Source of the DNA: Bradyrhizobium sp. Ghvi
GTDB taxonomy: Bacteria; Pseudomonadota; Alphaproteobacteria; Rhizobiales; Xanthobacteraceae
Length of the DNA stretch: 64,000 nucleotides
Assembly: GCF_900115265.1 (NCBI RefSeq)
Contig: NZ_FOVU01000004.1
Location: 494,987 to 558,986, forward strand
Direction: 5' to 3'
Position 1 is the stretch's first letter, and each line of letters begins with the position of its first letter. Under the pieces are notes generated by a model. That model had not been told where the DNA came from. It did not search any database and saw only the letters and a program-made list of their open reading frames with translations. The position numbers and the translations under genes are program-made. This document shows positions 51,324 through 59,330 of the stretch, in pieces.

Positions 51324-52028
51324 ATGTCTGATCTGTCCGCCTTTCCGATCACCAAGCGCTGGCCTGCCAAGCGTCCCGAACTGCTTCAGCTCTATTCGCT
51401 GCCGACGCCGAACGGCGTGAAGGTCTCCATCATGCTGGAGGAGATCGGACTGCCTTACGAAGTCCATCTCGTCGATTTCGGCAAGGACGACCAGAAGACG
51501 CCGGAATTCCTCTCGCTCAATCCGAACGGCAAGATTCCGGCGATCCTCGATCCCAACGGTCCCGGCGGCAAGCCGTTGCCGCTGTTCGAGTCCGGCGCGA
51601 TCTTGCAATATCTCGCGGAGAAGACCGGCAAGTTGCTGCCGCAGGATTCAGCGCGGCGCTACCGGACCATCCAATGGGTGCACTTTCAGATGGGCGGCGT
51701 CGGGCCCATGTTCGGTCAGGTCGGCTTCTTCCACAAATTTGCCGGCAAGGATTTCGAGGACAAGCGCCCGCTGGAGCGTTACGTCGGCGAGTCCAGACGG
51801 CTGCTTGGCGTCATGGACGCGCATCTGTCCGGCCGGCAATGGTTCATGGATGACGACTACACCATCGCCGACATCTCCATGCTCGGCTGGGTTCGTAATC
51901 TCATCGGCTTCTACGGCGCAGGCGATCTCGTCGCGTTCGGCCAGTTCAAGTCGGTCGCTGCTTGGCTCGAACGCGGACTGGCGCGTCCGGCCGTGGAACG
52001 CGGGCTCAACATCCCCAAGCGTCCGTGA
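51324..52028 (+). CDS. Glutathione S-transferase (Nu-like, YghU/YfcG type)
   Basis: The product has 234 residues from ATG 51324. The thioredoxin fold is at residues 19-105 with LYSLPTPNGVKVSIMLEE, the cis-Pro in GKIPAILD and the Glu-Ser pair in LFESGAILQYL. The helical domain has WVHFQMGGVGPMFGQVGFFHKFA, characteristic of YghU/YfcG, which reduce disulfides or peroxides with two bound glutathiones. It is cytosolic and convergent with the TauE gene, one base apart. Confidence 0.9.
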   Translation: MSDLSAFPITKRWPAKRPELLQLYSLPTPNGVKVSIMLEEIGLPYEVHLVDFGKDDQKTPEFLSLNPNGKIPAILDPNGPGGKPLPLFESGAILQYLAEKTGKLLPQDSARRYRTIQWVHFQMGGVGPMFGQVGFFHKFAGKDFEDKRPLERYVGESRRLLGVMDAHLSGRQWFMDDDYTIADISMLGWVRNLIGFYGAGDLVAFGQFKSVAAWLERGLARPAVERGLNIPKRP

Positions 52029-52029
52029 A

Positions 52030-52809
52030 CTAGCTCAGCGCTTTATAGCTCATATAGAGCGCCATCAGGGCGATGAGGCCGATCATGCTTCGGCGCAGCA
52101 CAGCTTTGCTGACGCGGTTGGCCGCGCGGGCGCCGAGATCGGTGCCGATCCAGAGACCGGCAAGGATGCCGAGGATGGCCGGCCAGCCCACCATCAGACC
52201 CTTGCTCCAGTAGATCCAGGCCGCCGGAATGTTGGCCGGTATGACCGAGAAGATCAGGCTTACGAGTTGCGCCTGATGCTGCGGCACCCGCAAGCCGGCG
52301 GCGAGGCCGACCGTGATCGCAAGCCCTCCGCCGATGCCCATGAAGCCGGAGGAAAAGCCCGCGAGCATGCCGATGAGGAGCAGGGGCAGCCAGGGCAGTT
52401 GGTCGCGCTTATCGGCGCCGCCGCTGTCCTTGCGGTCGCGACGCAGGATCAGCAGAGCGATCAGCGCGACGAGATAGGCGACGTAAGTCCATTGCAGAAC
52501 CGCGTCGGACACGGCCGCCGCGGCGTAGCCGCCACCTGCGCCGCCCACGAGAAATCCGATGCCGATCCAGGCGATCCATGGCAGCGCGCCGCGGTTGCCG
52601 CTCGCCCAGTAGCGGCGCACACCGGCAAGGCCGGTCGGCGGGACCTGCGTGATCAGCGAAGTGCCCTGGGCGATGTGTTGCTCCGCGCCGAGCAGCAGCA
52701 CGCTGAAGACGACGAGCCCGCCGCCCGGGCTCGTTCCCATGAAGCCCGACGTCAGTCCGCTGACGAGACCGACGCCGGTGCCGGCAAGGATCTCGTGAAT
52801 CCAGAGCAT
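52030..52809 (-). CDS. TauE/SafE-family sulfite/anion exporter
   Basis: The product has 259 residues from ATG 52809 and about eight membrane spans, with the duplicated family motif: VSGLTSGFMGTSPGGGLVVFSVLL in the first half and LAGFSSGFMGIGGGLAITVGL in the second. Such proteins move sulfite, sulfoacetate or other small organic anions. It starts three bases after the TetR stop, so the regulator and the exporter form one operon, and repression by that TetR is likely. Confidence 0.87.
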   Translation of the reverse strand: MLWIHEILAGTGVGLVSGLTSGFMGTSPGGGLVVFSVLLLGAEQHIAQGTSLITQVPPTGLAGVRRYWASGNRGALPWIAWIGIGFLVGGAGGGYAAAAVSDAVLQWTYVAYLVALIALLILRRDRKDSGGADKRDQLPWLPLLLIGMLAGFSSGFMGIGGGLAITVGLAAGLRVPQHQAQLVSLIFSVIPANIPAAWIYWSKGLMVGWPAILGILAGLWIGTDLGARAANRVSKAVLRRSMIGLIALMALYMSYKALS

Positions 52810-52812
52810 GAT

Positions 52813-53445
52813 TTACGTCCTGGCCCGTCGCTTGATGTCGGGCTTGGTCGTGCGAAAGCCGTCGATCACAGTGGTGACGGTCGCCATGCAGGCCGCGATA
52901 TCAAGATCCTCGCCCCAGCATTTTTGCAGCACGAAGCCCTGGAAGATCGCGATCAGCACGCGCGCGATCGCATCGGCGCCGATGTCGCGCCTGATCAGGC
53001 CGTCGTGCTGGCCGCGCTCGACCAGCGCCACGATCAGCGCACGCGGCGTGTCGATGCCTTCGACGACGCTGGCACGGACACGGCGATTGCGCAGCGCCTC
53101 GGCCCAGCCATGGATGCCGACGCGGCGCCGCGCCTCGCCCGCAGGATCGGTCAGCCATTGCGCGTAGACGCGGACCAGGGCGTGCAGGCCCTCGATAGAA
53201 TGAGCGGAGCCATGCGCAACCGAGTTGAGCACGGCCTCGCGGCGATGCCGGTCGTCGGCGAGCGCTTCGATCAGTTCGTCCTTGCTTTCGAAATAGAGAT
53301 AGACCGCGCCATGGCTGAGGCCCGACCGCCTCACGATGTCCGCCATGCCGGTCTGGTGAAACCCGTCTTCGGAGAAGCAGGCCAGCGCCGCGTCGAGAAT
53401 CTGCTGGCGCCTGTCTTCACGCTTCTTGTCGCTGATCTTGGGCAT
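52813..53445 (-). CDS. TetR-family regulator
   Basis: The product has 210 residues from ATG 53445. The HTH is in RRQQILDAALACFSEDGFHQTGMADIVRRSGLSHGAVYLYFESKDELI (approximate), and the C-domain is helical with QGFVLQKCWGEDLD. It is probably a repressor of itself and the downstream exporter. A perfect palindrome with 8-base arms lies about 80 bases upstream and is the best operator candidate. The inducer is unknown; it could be the exported anion or its precursor. Confidence 0.9.
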   Translation of the reverse strand: MPKISDKKREDRRQQILDAALACFSEDGFHQTGMADIVRRSGLSHGAVYLYFESKDELIEALADDRHRREAVLNSVAHGSAHSIEGLHALVRVYAQWLTDPAGEARRRVGIHGWAEALRNRRVRASVVEGIDTPRALIVALVERGQHDGLIRRDIGADAIARVLIAIFQGFVLQKCWGEDLDIAACMATVTTVIDGFRTTKPDIKRRART

Positions 53446-53526
53446 CCATCCCGTCCGCAAATAACTGACAGATCGATCATTTTAATGGTTTGCAGAGGCC
53501 GGCTGCGACACGACGATCCCTATATA

Positions 53527-53550
53527 AAAAACGATCAGTCAGTCGTTTTT
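53527..53550. promoter_or_regulatory. Probable TetR operator
   Basis: AAAAACGA (53527-53534) and TCGTTTTT (53543-53550) are perfect inverted arms around TCAGTCAG. It is AT-rich in a GC-rich genome and lies 82 bases upstream of the TetR ATG, with another related partial copy (ACAGATCGATCATTTT) nearer the gene at about 53466-53481. The position fits autorepression. Confidence 0.6.
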
Positions 53551-53637
53551 ATAATCAAATGAGATTCTGGTCAAGTCCGAACACGCTGGCGCGAAGCAAA
53601 CAGGGATCAGGCGGCGGGAGATTGGCTTGTGAGAGCG

Positions 53638-54009
53638 CTAGAACAGCCGTCCGCCGTTCGGCACCGGCTTGCTTGGCTGCATCAGCACGACCTTGCCGTT
53701 GGCATCGGGAAAGCCGAGCGTAAGGACCTCGGAGACAACAGGTCCGATCTGACGCGGCGGAAAATTGACGACGGCCGCGACCTGCTGTCCCACCAGCGTC
53801 TCGAGCGGATGGTTCTCGGTGATCTGCGCCGAACTCTTGCGCACGCCGATGACGGGGCCGAAATCGATCCACAGCCGCCAGGCCGGCTTGCGGGCCTCCG
53901 GAAACGGCTTGGCATCGACGATGGTGCCGACCCGGATATCGACCGCGAGGAACGTCTTGAAGTCGATGGTCGGCGAGGCGGCTGCGGCGGGATCGTGGGT
54001 GACGTGCAT
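53638..54009 (-). CDS. csaA: tRNA-binding protein CsaA
   Basis: The product has 123 residues from ATG 54009. It is an OB-fold EMAP-like protein: FKTFLAVDIRVGTIVDAKPFPEARKPAWRLWIDFG, then SSAQITENHPLETLVGQQVAAVVNFPPRQIGPVVSEVLTLGF and a final KPVPNGGRLF. CsaA binds tRNA and has been described as a chaperone linked with protein export. The protein is complete, with an extra 10 N-terminal residues. It stands alone between the TetR region and the ArsC-like gene. Confidence 0.92.
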   Translation of the reverse strand: MHVTHDPAAAASPTIDFKTFLAVDIRVGTIVDAKPFPEARKPAWRLWIDFGPVIGVRKSSAQITENHPLETLVGQQVAAVVNFPPRQIGPVVSEVLTLGFPDANGKVVLMQPSKPVPNGGRLF

Positions 54010-54117
54010 GAGTGTGTCCGTTCAGAAGAGGCCGAAACATCCTCCGCAATATTGTCGCGCGATCGGGAGTTTCGTACAACGCCGCAGCCCAAGCATCACG
54101 CACGCGCGAGGACCGTC

Positions 54118-54483
54118 TTGCCCAACATCATCTACGGCATCAAGAACTGCGACACCATGAAGAAGGCGCGCACCTGGCTCGACACCCACGGCGTGGCTTA
54201 CGAGTTCCACGATTACAAGGCCGCCGGTGTGGACAAGGACAAGCTGAAGCAATGGAGCGACAAGCTTGGCTGGGAGACGCTGCTCAATCGCGCTGGCACC
54301 ACCTTCAAGAAACTGCCCGAGGCCGACAAGGAAGGCCTGACGGAAAAGGAGGCGCTGGCACTGATGCTAGCGCAACCATCCATGATCAAGCGGCCGGTGC
54401 TGGAAGTCGGCGGCAAGCTCCTGGTCGGCTTCAAGCCTGACATCTACGACAAGGAAATCGGCGCCGTCTCGCGCAAGCGCTAA
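54118..54483 (+). CDS. ArsC/Spx-family reductase-like protein (YffB type)
   Basis: The product has 121 residues from TTG 54118, with GAGGA five bases upstream. It has a thioredoxin-like fold with the single redox Cys in YGIKNCDTMKKARTWLD (C11). EFHDYKAAGVDKDKL and MIKRPVLEVGGKLLVGF follow, with the cis-Pro. The family includes arsenate reductases and Spx-like regulators; there is no ars gene nearby, so glutathione-dependent reductase of unknown substrate is the safer reading. The end is at a terminator-like hairpin. Confidence 0.85.
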   Translation: MPNIIYGIKNCDTMKKARTWLDTHGVAYEFHDYKAAGVDKDKLKQWSDKLGWETLLNRAGTTFKKLPEADKEGLTEKEALALMLAQPSMIKRPVLEVGGKLLVGFKPDIYDKEIGAVSRKR

Positions 54484-54528
54484 AGCGTTCTCAAGCGAAG
54501 TGGATTCCGGCTCGCGTAAAGAAAACGC
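54484..54528. repeat. 45-nt intergenic repeat, copy 1
   Basis: It begins AGCGTTCTC and ends AAGAAAACGC. It matches the copy at 58336-58380 at 40 of 45 positions, including the shared core AGCGAAGTGGAT. It lies immediately after the ArsC-like stop. Similar elements are widespread in this bacterial family. Confidence 0.75.
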
Positions 54529-54545
54529 CCGTTCCATGGGAACGG
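54529..54545. terminator. Short terminator-like hairpin between convergent genes
   Basis: CCGTTCC (54529-54535) pairs perfectly with GGAACGG (54539-54545) around ATG. It sits between the convergent ArsC-like and PAS-like genes, 5 bases before the latter's stop. There is no clear T-run in either direction, so strength is unknown. Confidence 0.5.
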
Positions 54546-54549
54546 AGCG

Positions 54550-55197
54550 CTAGTTCAGCTCGATGATCTCGGCGGTAACGCTTGGACCGCCGCTCTGATC
54601 GGCGAGTTCGACGATGTCGGCGGCCGCGACGCGACCTGGCGCGCGGTGAAACAGGTCGCGGTCGATCACCGTGCGCAGTTTCGGCCGAGGCGGCGCGTCA
54701 ATTCCGCGCAGCAGATCCTTGATCTCGAAGCCGCCGTCCTCGCAAAAGGTCTTCACCGACGCGATGATGTGGCTGACCTTGTAGTCGGTGAGGAAAGGCA
54801 GCAGCAGCCGTTCATAGGCGACGACGCGGCCGCAAGTGTCGTCGACATCGGCAACGCTGTAGATCGGGAGCCCGCGCGCCACGCATTCATAGTAGATCGG
54901 CATCACGAAGGGCGCGAGCCGTGGTCCGACATAGTCGTGCAGCAGGATTCCTTTGCCGGTTTGGCCATAGGCACGCGAGATTCGCGTGCCCTCGCTTTGA
55001 ATGGTCAGGCGCGGCGGCGTCGATTTGTCCACCGTATAGTAGACGAGATCGGACAGCTCTTCCTCGAGCCGCGCGGGCTGGTATTCCCAGATCGCCGGCG
55101 CAATCTGCTGGCGCGCATAAAGGCGCAGCCACGTGTTGAGCAGGTCGCGCTGCCTGATCGACTTGACGACGGAGGGAGCTGAGCTGGCGAAATCCAA
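54550..55197 (-). CDS. PAS-like domain protein (PAS_5-type), unknown role
   Basis: About 215 residues from TTG 55197; a longer frame to TTG 55278 has no ribosome site. Relatives start similarly with a short segment before SVVKSIRQRDLLNTWLRLYA. The single domain has LEEELSDLVYYTVDKSTPPRLTIQSEGTRISRAYG and VMPIYYECVARGLPIYSVADVDD, the arrangement of a PAS_5 sensor fold. No kinase, GGDEF or HTH domain is attached, so it acts as a stand-alone binding domain. It is convergent with the ArsC-like gene. Confidence 0.7.
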   Translation of the reverse strand: MDFASSAPSVVKSIRQRDLLNTWLRLYARQQIAPAIWEYQPARLEEELSDLVYYTVDKSTPPRLTIQSEGTRISRAYGQTGKGILLHDYVGPRLAPFVMPIYYECVARGLPIYSVADVDDTCGRVVAYERLLLPFLTDYKVSHIIASVKTFCEDGGFEIKDLLRGIDAPPRPKLRTVIDRDLFHRAPGRVAAADIVELADQSGGPSVTAEIIELN

Positions 55198-55539
55198 GAC
55201 AATATTCCCGGCGAATGAAACGCGCGCATCATCTCGCCTGCTGGAAAATTTTTGATGAAGGCTGGCGCGGGAGACCAAAGACCGTTAACGACGACTTGAT
55301 GACCGGTGTCTTTGCGAACCGGGAGGCCGGCAGGCGACATCGTGAAGCCTCCAACTAAGGGAGCATAAGACTCCCGGCCAAAGGCCTGACCTGCTCAGCT
55401 TTCCGCCTTGCCTAACCCCCGTCACCTCCGGCATATTCCGCGCCCGGAGGCGGCGTTCCGGGACGGCTCCAAGGCCTCCGGAAAGCCAAAGTAAACAAGG
55501 AGAGCCACGCGCGGTTCGCGCGGGCAGGGGGAAATCTGT
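55198..55539. other. Intergenic leader of the liv operon
   Basis: About 340 bases with no gene. It includes a short hairpin GGGAG/CTCCC at 55359-55375, and possible long-range pairing of GGAGGC with GCCTCC at 55322-55352. The promoter for the transporter operon should lie here. A purine-rich ribosome site GGGGGA precedes the TTG start of the first gene. Confidence 0.4.
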
Positions 55540-56295
55540 TTGGCCGATGAGTTCATTCTCGAAACGGAAGGCTTGACCAAGGAGTTCGCGGGCTTCTTCG
55601 CCGTCCGCGACGTTGCGCTCAAGGTTCGCCGCGGGAGCATCCACGCGTTGATCGGCCCCAACGGTGCCGGCAAGACGACGTGCTTCAATCTTCTGACCAA
55701 GTTCCTCAAACCGTCTGCCGGAAAAATCCTGTACAAGGGACAGGACATCACGGCGATGGCGCCAGCCGACGTGGCGCGATTGGGACTGGTGCGTTCGTTC
55801 CAGATCTCGGCAGTATTTCCGCATCTCACCGCGCTGGAAAACGTCCGTGTCGCGCTCCAGCGCCAGCACGGCAGCTCCTTCGATTTCTGGCGCTCCAAGT
55901 CTGTGCTCAACCGCTTCAACGACCGTGCGCGCGAGCTGTTGAACGATGTCGGCCTCAGCGAGTTTGCCAATACGCCGGCGATCGAGATGGCCTATGGACG
56001 CAAGCGCGCGCTCGAGATCGCAACCACGCTCGCGCTCGATCCGGAGATGATGCTGCTGGACGAGCCGATGGCCGGCATGGGGCACGAGGACATCGACAAG
56101 ATCGCGGCGTTGATCAAGCGCATCTCCGCGAAATATACCATCCTGATGGTCGAGCATAATTTGAGCGTCGTCGCAAATCTGTCCGACATCATCACGGTGT
56201 TGACGCGCGGGCAGGTGCTCGCGCAGGGCCATTATTCCGAGCTCACGAAGGACGAGCGCGTCAAGGAAGCCTATCTGGGAGCCGGTCATGCCTGA
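55540..56295 (+). CDS. livG: ABC transporter ATPase, LivG type
   Basis: The product has 251 residues from TTG 55540. Walker A is GPNGAGKTT, the signature is the unusual MAYGRKRALEIA, Walker B is MLLDEPMAG and the switch His is in MVEHNLSVV. It energises import of branched-chain amino acids or related amides through the LivHM channel. The next gene overlaps by 8 bases, so the two ATPases are coupled. The altered signature (MAYGR for LSYGQ) may mark a subfamily with a different substrate. Confidence 0.92.
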   Translation: MADEFILETEGLTKEFAGFFAVRDVALKVRRGSIHALIGPNGAGKTTCFNLLTKFLKPSAGKILYKGQDITAMAPADVARLGLVRSFQISAVFPHLTALENVRVALQRQHGSSFDFWRSKSVLNRFNDRARELLNDVGLSEFANTPAIEMAYGRKRALEIATTLALDPEMMLLDEPMAGMGHEDIDKIAALIKRISAKYTILMVEHNLSVVANLSDIITVLTRGQVLAQGHYSELTKDERVKEAYLGAGHA

Positions 56296-57034
56296 GACTG
56301 CAATGGCCGAGGCTCCCGCGAAGGCTGCAACCGGCGGCAACATCCTCCAGGTCCGCAACCTGGAGGCCTGGTACGGCGAATCTCACATCCTGCACGGGAT
56401 CAATTTCGACGTGAATGCGGGCGAGGTCGTCACGCTGCTCGGGCGCAACGGTGCCGGCAAGACCACCACGCTGAAGTCGATCATGGGCATCATCGGCAAG
56501 CGCGCCGGCTCGATCAAGTTCAACAACCAGGAGATCATCCGCGCGACCTCCGACAAGATCGCGCGCATGGGCATCGCGTTCTGTCCCGAGGAACGCGGAA
56601 TTTTCTCCAGCCTCGACGTGCGCGAGAACCTGTTGCTGCCGCCCGTGGTGCGGGCAGGCGGATTGCCGCTCGAGCAGATCTTCGACCTGTTCCCGAACCT
56701 GAAGGAGCGGCTGGGCAGCCAGGGCACGAAGCTGTCCGGCGGCGAGCAGCAGATGCTCGCGATCGCGCGCATCCTGCGGACGGGCGCGAGCTTCCTGATG
56801 CTGGACGAGCCGACCGAAGGTCTTGCGCCTGTCATCATTCAGCAGATCGGTCACACCATAGCGCGGCTCAAGAAGGAGGGGTTCACGATCCTCCTCGTCG
56901 AGCAGAATTTCCGCTTCGCCTCCACCGTTGCCGACCGCTATTACGTGGTCGAGCACGGCAAGATCATTGACGGATTTTCCAATGCGGAGCTTGCCGCCAA
57001 CATGGACAAGCTCCACACCTATCTCGGTGTCTAG
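56288..57034 (+). CDS. livF: ABC transporter ATPase, LivF type
   Basis: The product has 248 residues from ATG 56288. It has Walker A GRNGAGKTT, the signature LSGGEQQMLAIARIL, Walker B FLMLDEPTEGLAP and the final LLVEQNFRFA. An N-terminal extension of about 20 Ala-rich residues (TAMAEAPAKAATGG) precedes the core and looks dispensable. It forms the ATPase pair with LivG. Confidence 0.93.
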   Translation: MPETAMAEAPAKAATGGNILQVRNLEAWYGESHILHGINFDVNAGEVVTLLGRNGAGKTTTLKSIMGIIGKRAGSIKFNNQEIIRATSDKIARMGIAFCPEERGIFSSLDVRENLLLPPVVRAGGLPLEQIFDLFPNLKERLGSQGTKLSGGEQQMLAIARILRTGASFLMLDEPTEGLAPVIIQQIGHTIARLKKEGFTILLVEQNFRFASTVADRYYVVEHGKIIDGFSNAELAANMDKLHTYLGV

Positions 57035-57070
57035 AACGGCCAAAGAGAAGACTTCAAAAAGGAATATTGC

Positions 57071-58294
57071 ATGAAGACCAGGTCGATTGCGTCATTGCTG
57101 CTGACCACCGCGCTCAGCTTCGCCGTGACAGGGGTCGCGTTTGCGCAGGACAAGACCGTCAAGATCGGTGCGCTGTCCGATCAGTCCGGTCTCTATGCAG
57201 ATCTCGGCGGCCCCGGTTCGACGCTGGCGGCCCAAATGGCAGTTGAAGATTCCGGCCTTTCCGGCAAGGGCTGGAAGATCGACATTATTTCCGGCGACCA
57301 CCAGAACAAGCCCGACATCGGAACCGCCATCGCGCGGCAATGGTTCGACGTCGACAAGGTCGATATCATCGTCGACGTGCCGAATTCCGGCGTGGCGCTT
57401 GCGGTCAACAACGTCGTCAAGGAAAAGAACGGCGTCTACATCAATTCCGGTGCGGCGACCTCCGACCTCACCAATGCGCAGTGCTCGCCCAACACCGTGC
57501 ACTGGACCTACGACACCTACATGCTGGCGCACACCACGGGCCAGGCGCTGGTGAAGGCCGGTGGCGACACCTGGTTCTTCCTGACCGCCGACTACGCCTT
57601 CGGCGCGGCGCTCGAGCGTGATACCACTGCCGTCGTCACCGCCAACGGCGGCAAGGTCGTCGGCGGCGTCAAGCATCCGCTCAACACGCCGGACTTCTCG
57701 TCCTTCCTGCTCCAGGCCCAGGCCTCCAAGGCCAAGATCATCGGCCTCGCCAATGCCGGTGGCGACACCACCAACACGATCAAGCAGGCGGCCGAGTTCG
57801 GCATCGGCAAGGGCGGCCAGAAGCTCGCGGCGTTGCTGCTGTTCCTCACCGACATCAAGGCGATCGGCCTGGAGACGGCGCAGGGCCTCAACTTCACCGA
57901 GACGTTCTACTGGGACATGAACGACCAGACCCGGGCGTTCTCCAAGCGCTTCGCCGAGAAGATGAAGAACAATGCACCGCCGACCATGGTGCAGGCGGGC
58001 GTCTATGCGGGCGTGCGCCATTATCTCAAGGCGCTGGAAGCGCTCGGCGGCAATCCGCATGACGGTGTCAAGGTCGTCGAGAAGATGAAGTCGATGCCGA
58101 CGGAAGACGATCTGTTCGGCAAGGGCCTGATCCAGCCCAACGGCCGCACCATCCACAACGCCTATCTGTTCGAGGTGAAGAAGCCCTCGGAGTCCAAGGG
58201 GCCATGGGACTTCTACAGGCTGGTCGGCACGGTGCCGGGCGACCAGGCCTTCACGCCGCTGTCCGAGAGCAAGTGCGCGCTGCTCAAGAAATAA
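57071..58294 (+). CDS. ABC transporter periplasmic substrate-binding protein, LivK type
   Basis: The product has 407 residues with signal peptide LLLTTALSFAVTGVAFAQD. It is a type I two-lobe binding protein: IGALSDQSGLYADLGGPGSTLAAQMAVEDS, then VDKVDIIVDVPNSGVALAVNNVVKEKNGVYINSGAA. These features resemble binders of amides, urea or aromatic acids more than LivK/LivJ itself, so I avoid a firm substrate. It is 36 bases after livF and precedes the permease genes. Confidence 0.9.
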   Translation: MKTRSIASLLLTTALSFAVTGVAFAQDKTVKIGALSDQSGLYADLGGPGSTLAAQMAVEDSGLSGKGWKIDIISGDHQNKPDIGTAIARQWFDVDKVDIIVDVPNSGVALAVNNVVKEKNGVYINSGAATSDLTNAQCSPNTVHWTYDTYMLAHTTGQALVKAGGDTWFFLTADYAFGAALERDTTAVVTANGGKVVGGVKHPLNTPDFSSFLLQAQASKAKIIGLANAGGDTTNTIKQAAEFGIGKGGQKLAALLLFLTDIKAIGLETAQGLNFTETFYWDMNDQTRAFSKRFAEKMKNNAPPTMVQAGVYAGVRHYLKALEALGGNPHDGVKVVEKMKSMPTEDDLFGKGLIQPNGRTIHNAYLFEVKKPSESKGPWDFYRLVGTVPGDQAFTPLSESKCALLKK

Positions 58295-58335
58295 GACCAA
58301 CTGCCCGCCGGCTGCCGGCCGGCGGGCAATTCGAG

Positions 58336-58380
58336 AGCGTTTTCGAGCGAAGTGGATGCCGGTTCGCGTGAAGAAAACGC
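58336..58380. repeat. 45-nt intergenic repeat, copy 2
   Basis: Matches copy 1 (54484-54528) at 40 of 45 positions, beginning AGCGTTTTCGAGCG. It lies between the binding protein and the permease gene, just before a large palindrome. The insertion separates two parts of one operon. Confidence 0.75.
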
Positions 58381-58397
58381 GTCAAAACAAGAATCTA

Positions 58398-58432
58398 GAG
58401 ATTCGGTTCTGATTCAATCAGAACCGAATCTC
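58398..58432. repeat. Near-perfect 35-nt palindrome in the transporter operon
   Basis: The 17-base arms GAGATTCGGTTCTGATT (58398-58414) and its exact complement (58416-58432) are separated by one base. RNA would form a very long hairpin. It lacks a T-run. It lies 33 bases before the livH start, directly after repeat copy 2, and is AT-rich compared with its surroundings. Confidence 0.75.
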
Positions 58433-58465
58433 CAGGGAACGCCAAAGGGACTGGGTGCTGGATCG

Positions 58466-59329
58466 ATGCAGGCTCTCTACGCACAGCTATTGGTGGGACT
58501 GATCAACGGCTCGTTCTACGCGCTGCTCAGTCTCGGGCTCGCCGTGATCTTCGGCATGCTCAACATCATCAATTTCGCCCACGGCGCGCTCTACATGATG
58601 GGCGCGTTCTGCGCCTATTTCCTGCTGAATCTCGGCGGCATCAATTACTGGTGGGCGCTGGTGCTGGCGCCCATCATCGTCGGCATCTTCGGCATGATCC
58701 TGGAACGAACCATGCTGCAATGGCTGGCCGGGCTCGACCATCTCTACGGTCTGCTGCTGACCTTCGGCATCGCGTTGATCGTGCAGGGCGTGTTCCAGAA
58801 CTATTTCGGCTCATCGGGACTGCCTTATGCCATTCCTGACCAGCTCAGGGGCGGCATGAATCTCGGCTTCATGTTCCTGCCGGTCTACCGCGGCTGGGTC
58901 GTCGTGTTCTCGCTGGTGGTGTGTCTGGCGACCTGGTTCCTGATCGAGAAGACCCGGCTCGGCGCCTATTTGCGCGCCGCCACTGAAAATCCGACCCTGG
59001 TGCGCGCCTTCGGTATCAACGTGCCGCGCATGATCACGCTCACCTATGGGCTTGGCGTCGGCCTTGCCGCGCTTGCCGGTGTGCTCTCGGCGCCGATCAA
59101 CCAGGTCCGGCCGCTGATGGGCGCCGACCTCATCATCGTGGTGTTCGCGGTGGTGGTGATCGGCGGCATGGGGTCGATCATGGGCTCCATCATCACCGGC
59201 TTCGCTCTCGGTGTGATCGAGGGCCTGACCAAATATTTCTACCCCGAAGCCTCCAACACCGTCGTGTTCGTGCTGATGGTGCTGGTGCTCTTGGTGAAGC
59301 CAACGGGATTGACGGGAAGGGCAGCCTGA
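58466..59329 (+). CDS. livH: ABC transporter permease, LivH type
   Basis: The product has 287 residues from ATG 58466 and about eight spans. LLSLGLAVIFGMLNIINFAHGALYMMGAF is the N-terminal signature and RAATENPTLVRAFGINVPRMITLTYGLG the cytoplasmic loop, then VVVIGGMGSIMGSIITGFALGVIEGL near the end. The upstream frame continues to 58352 through the repeat elements and is not coding. It overlaps the next gene's start region by a few bases. Confidence 0.93.
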   Translation: MQALYAQLLVGLINGSFYALLSLGLAVIFGMLNIINFAHGALYMMGAFCAYFLLNLGGINYWWALVLAPIIVGIFGMILERTMLQWLAGLDHLYGLLLTFGIALIVQGVFQNYFGSSGLPYAIPDQLRGGMNLGFMFLPVYRGWVVVFSLVVCLATWFLIEKTRLGAYLRAATENPTLVRAFGINVPRMITLTYGLGVGLAALAGVLSAPINQVRPLMGADLIIVVFAVVVIGGMGSIMGSIITGFALGVIEGLTKYFYPEASNTVVFVLMVLVLLVKPTGLTGRAA

Positions 59330-59330
59330 T

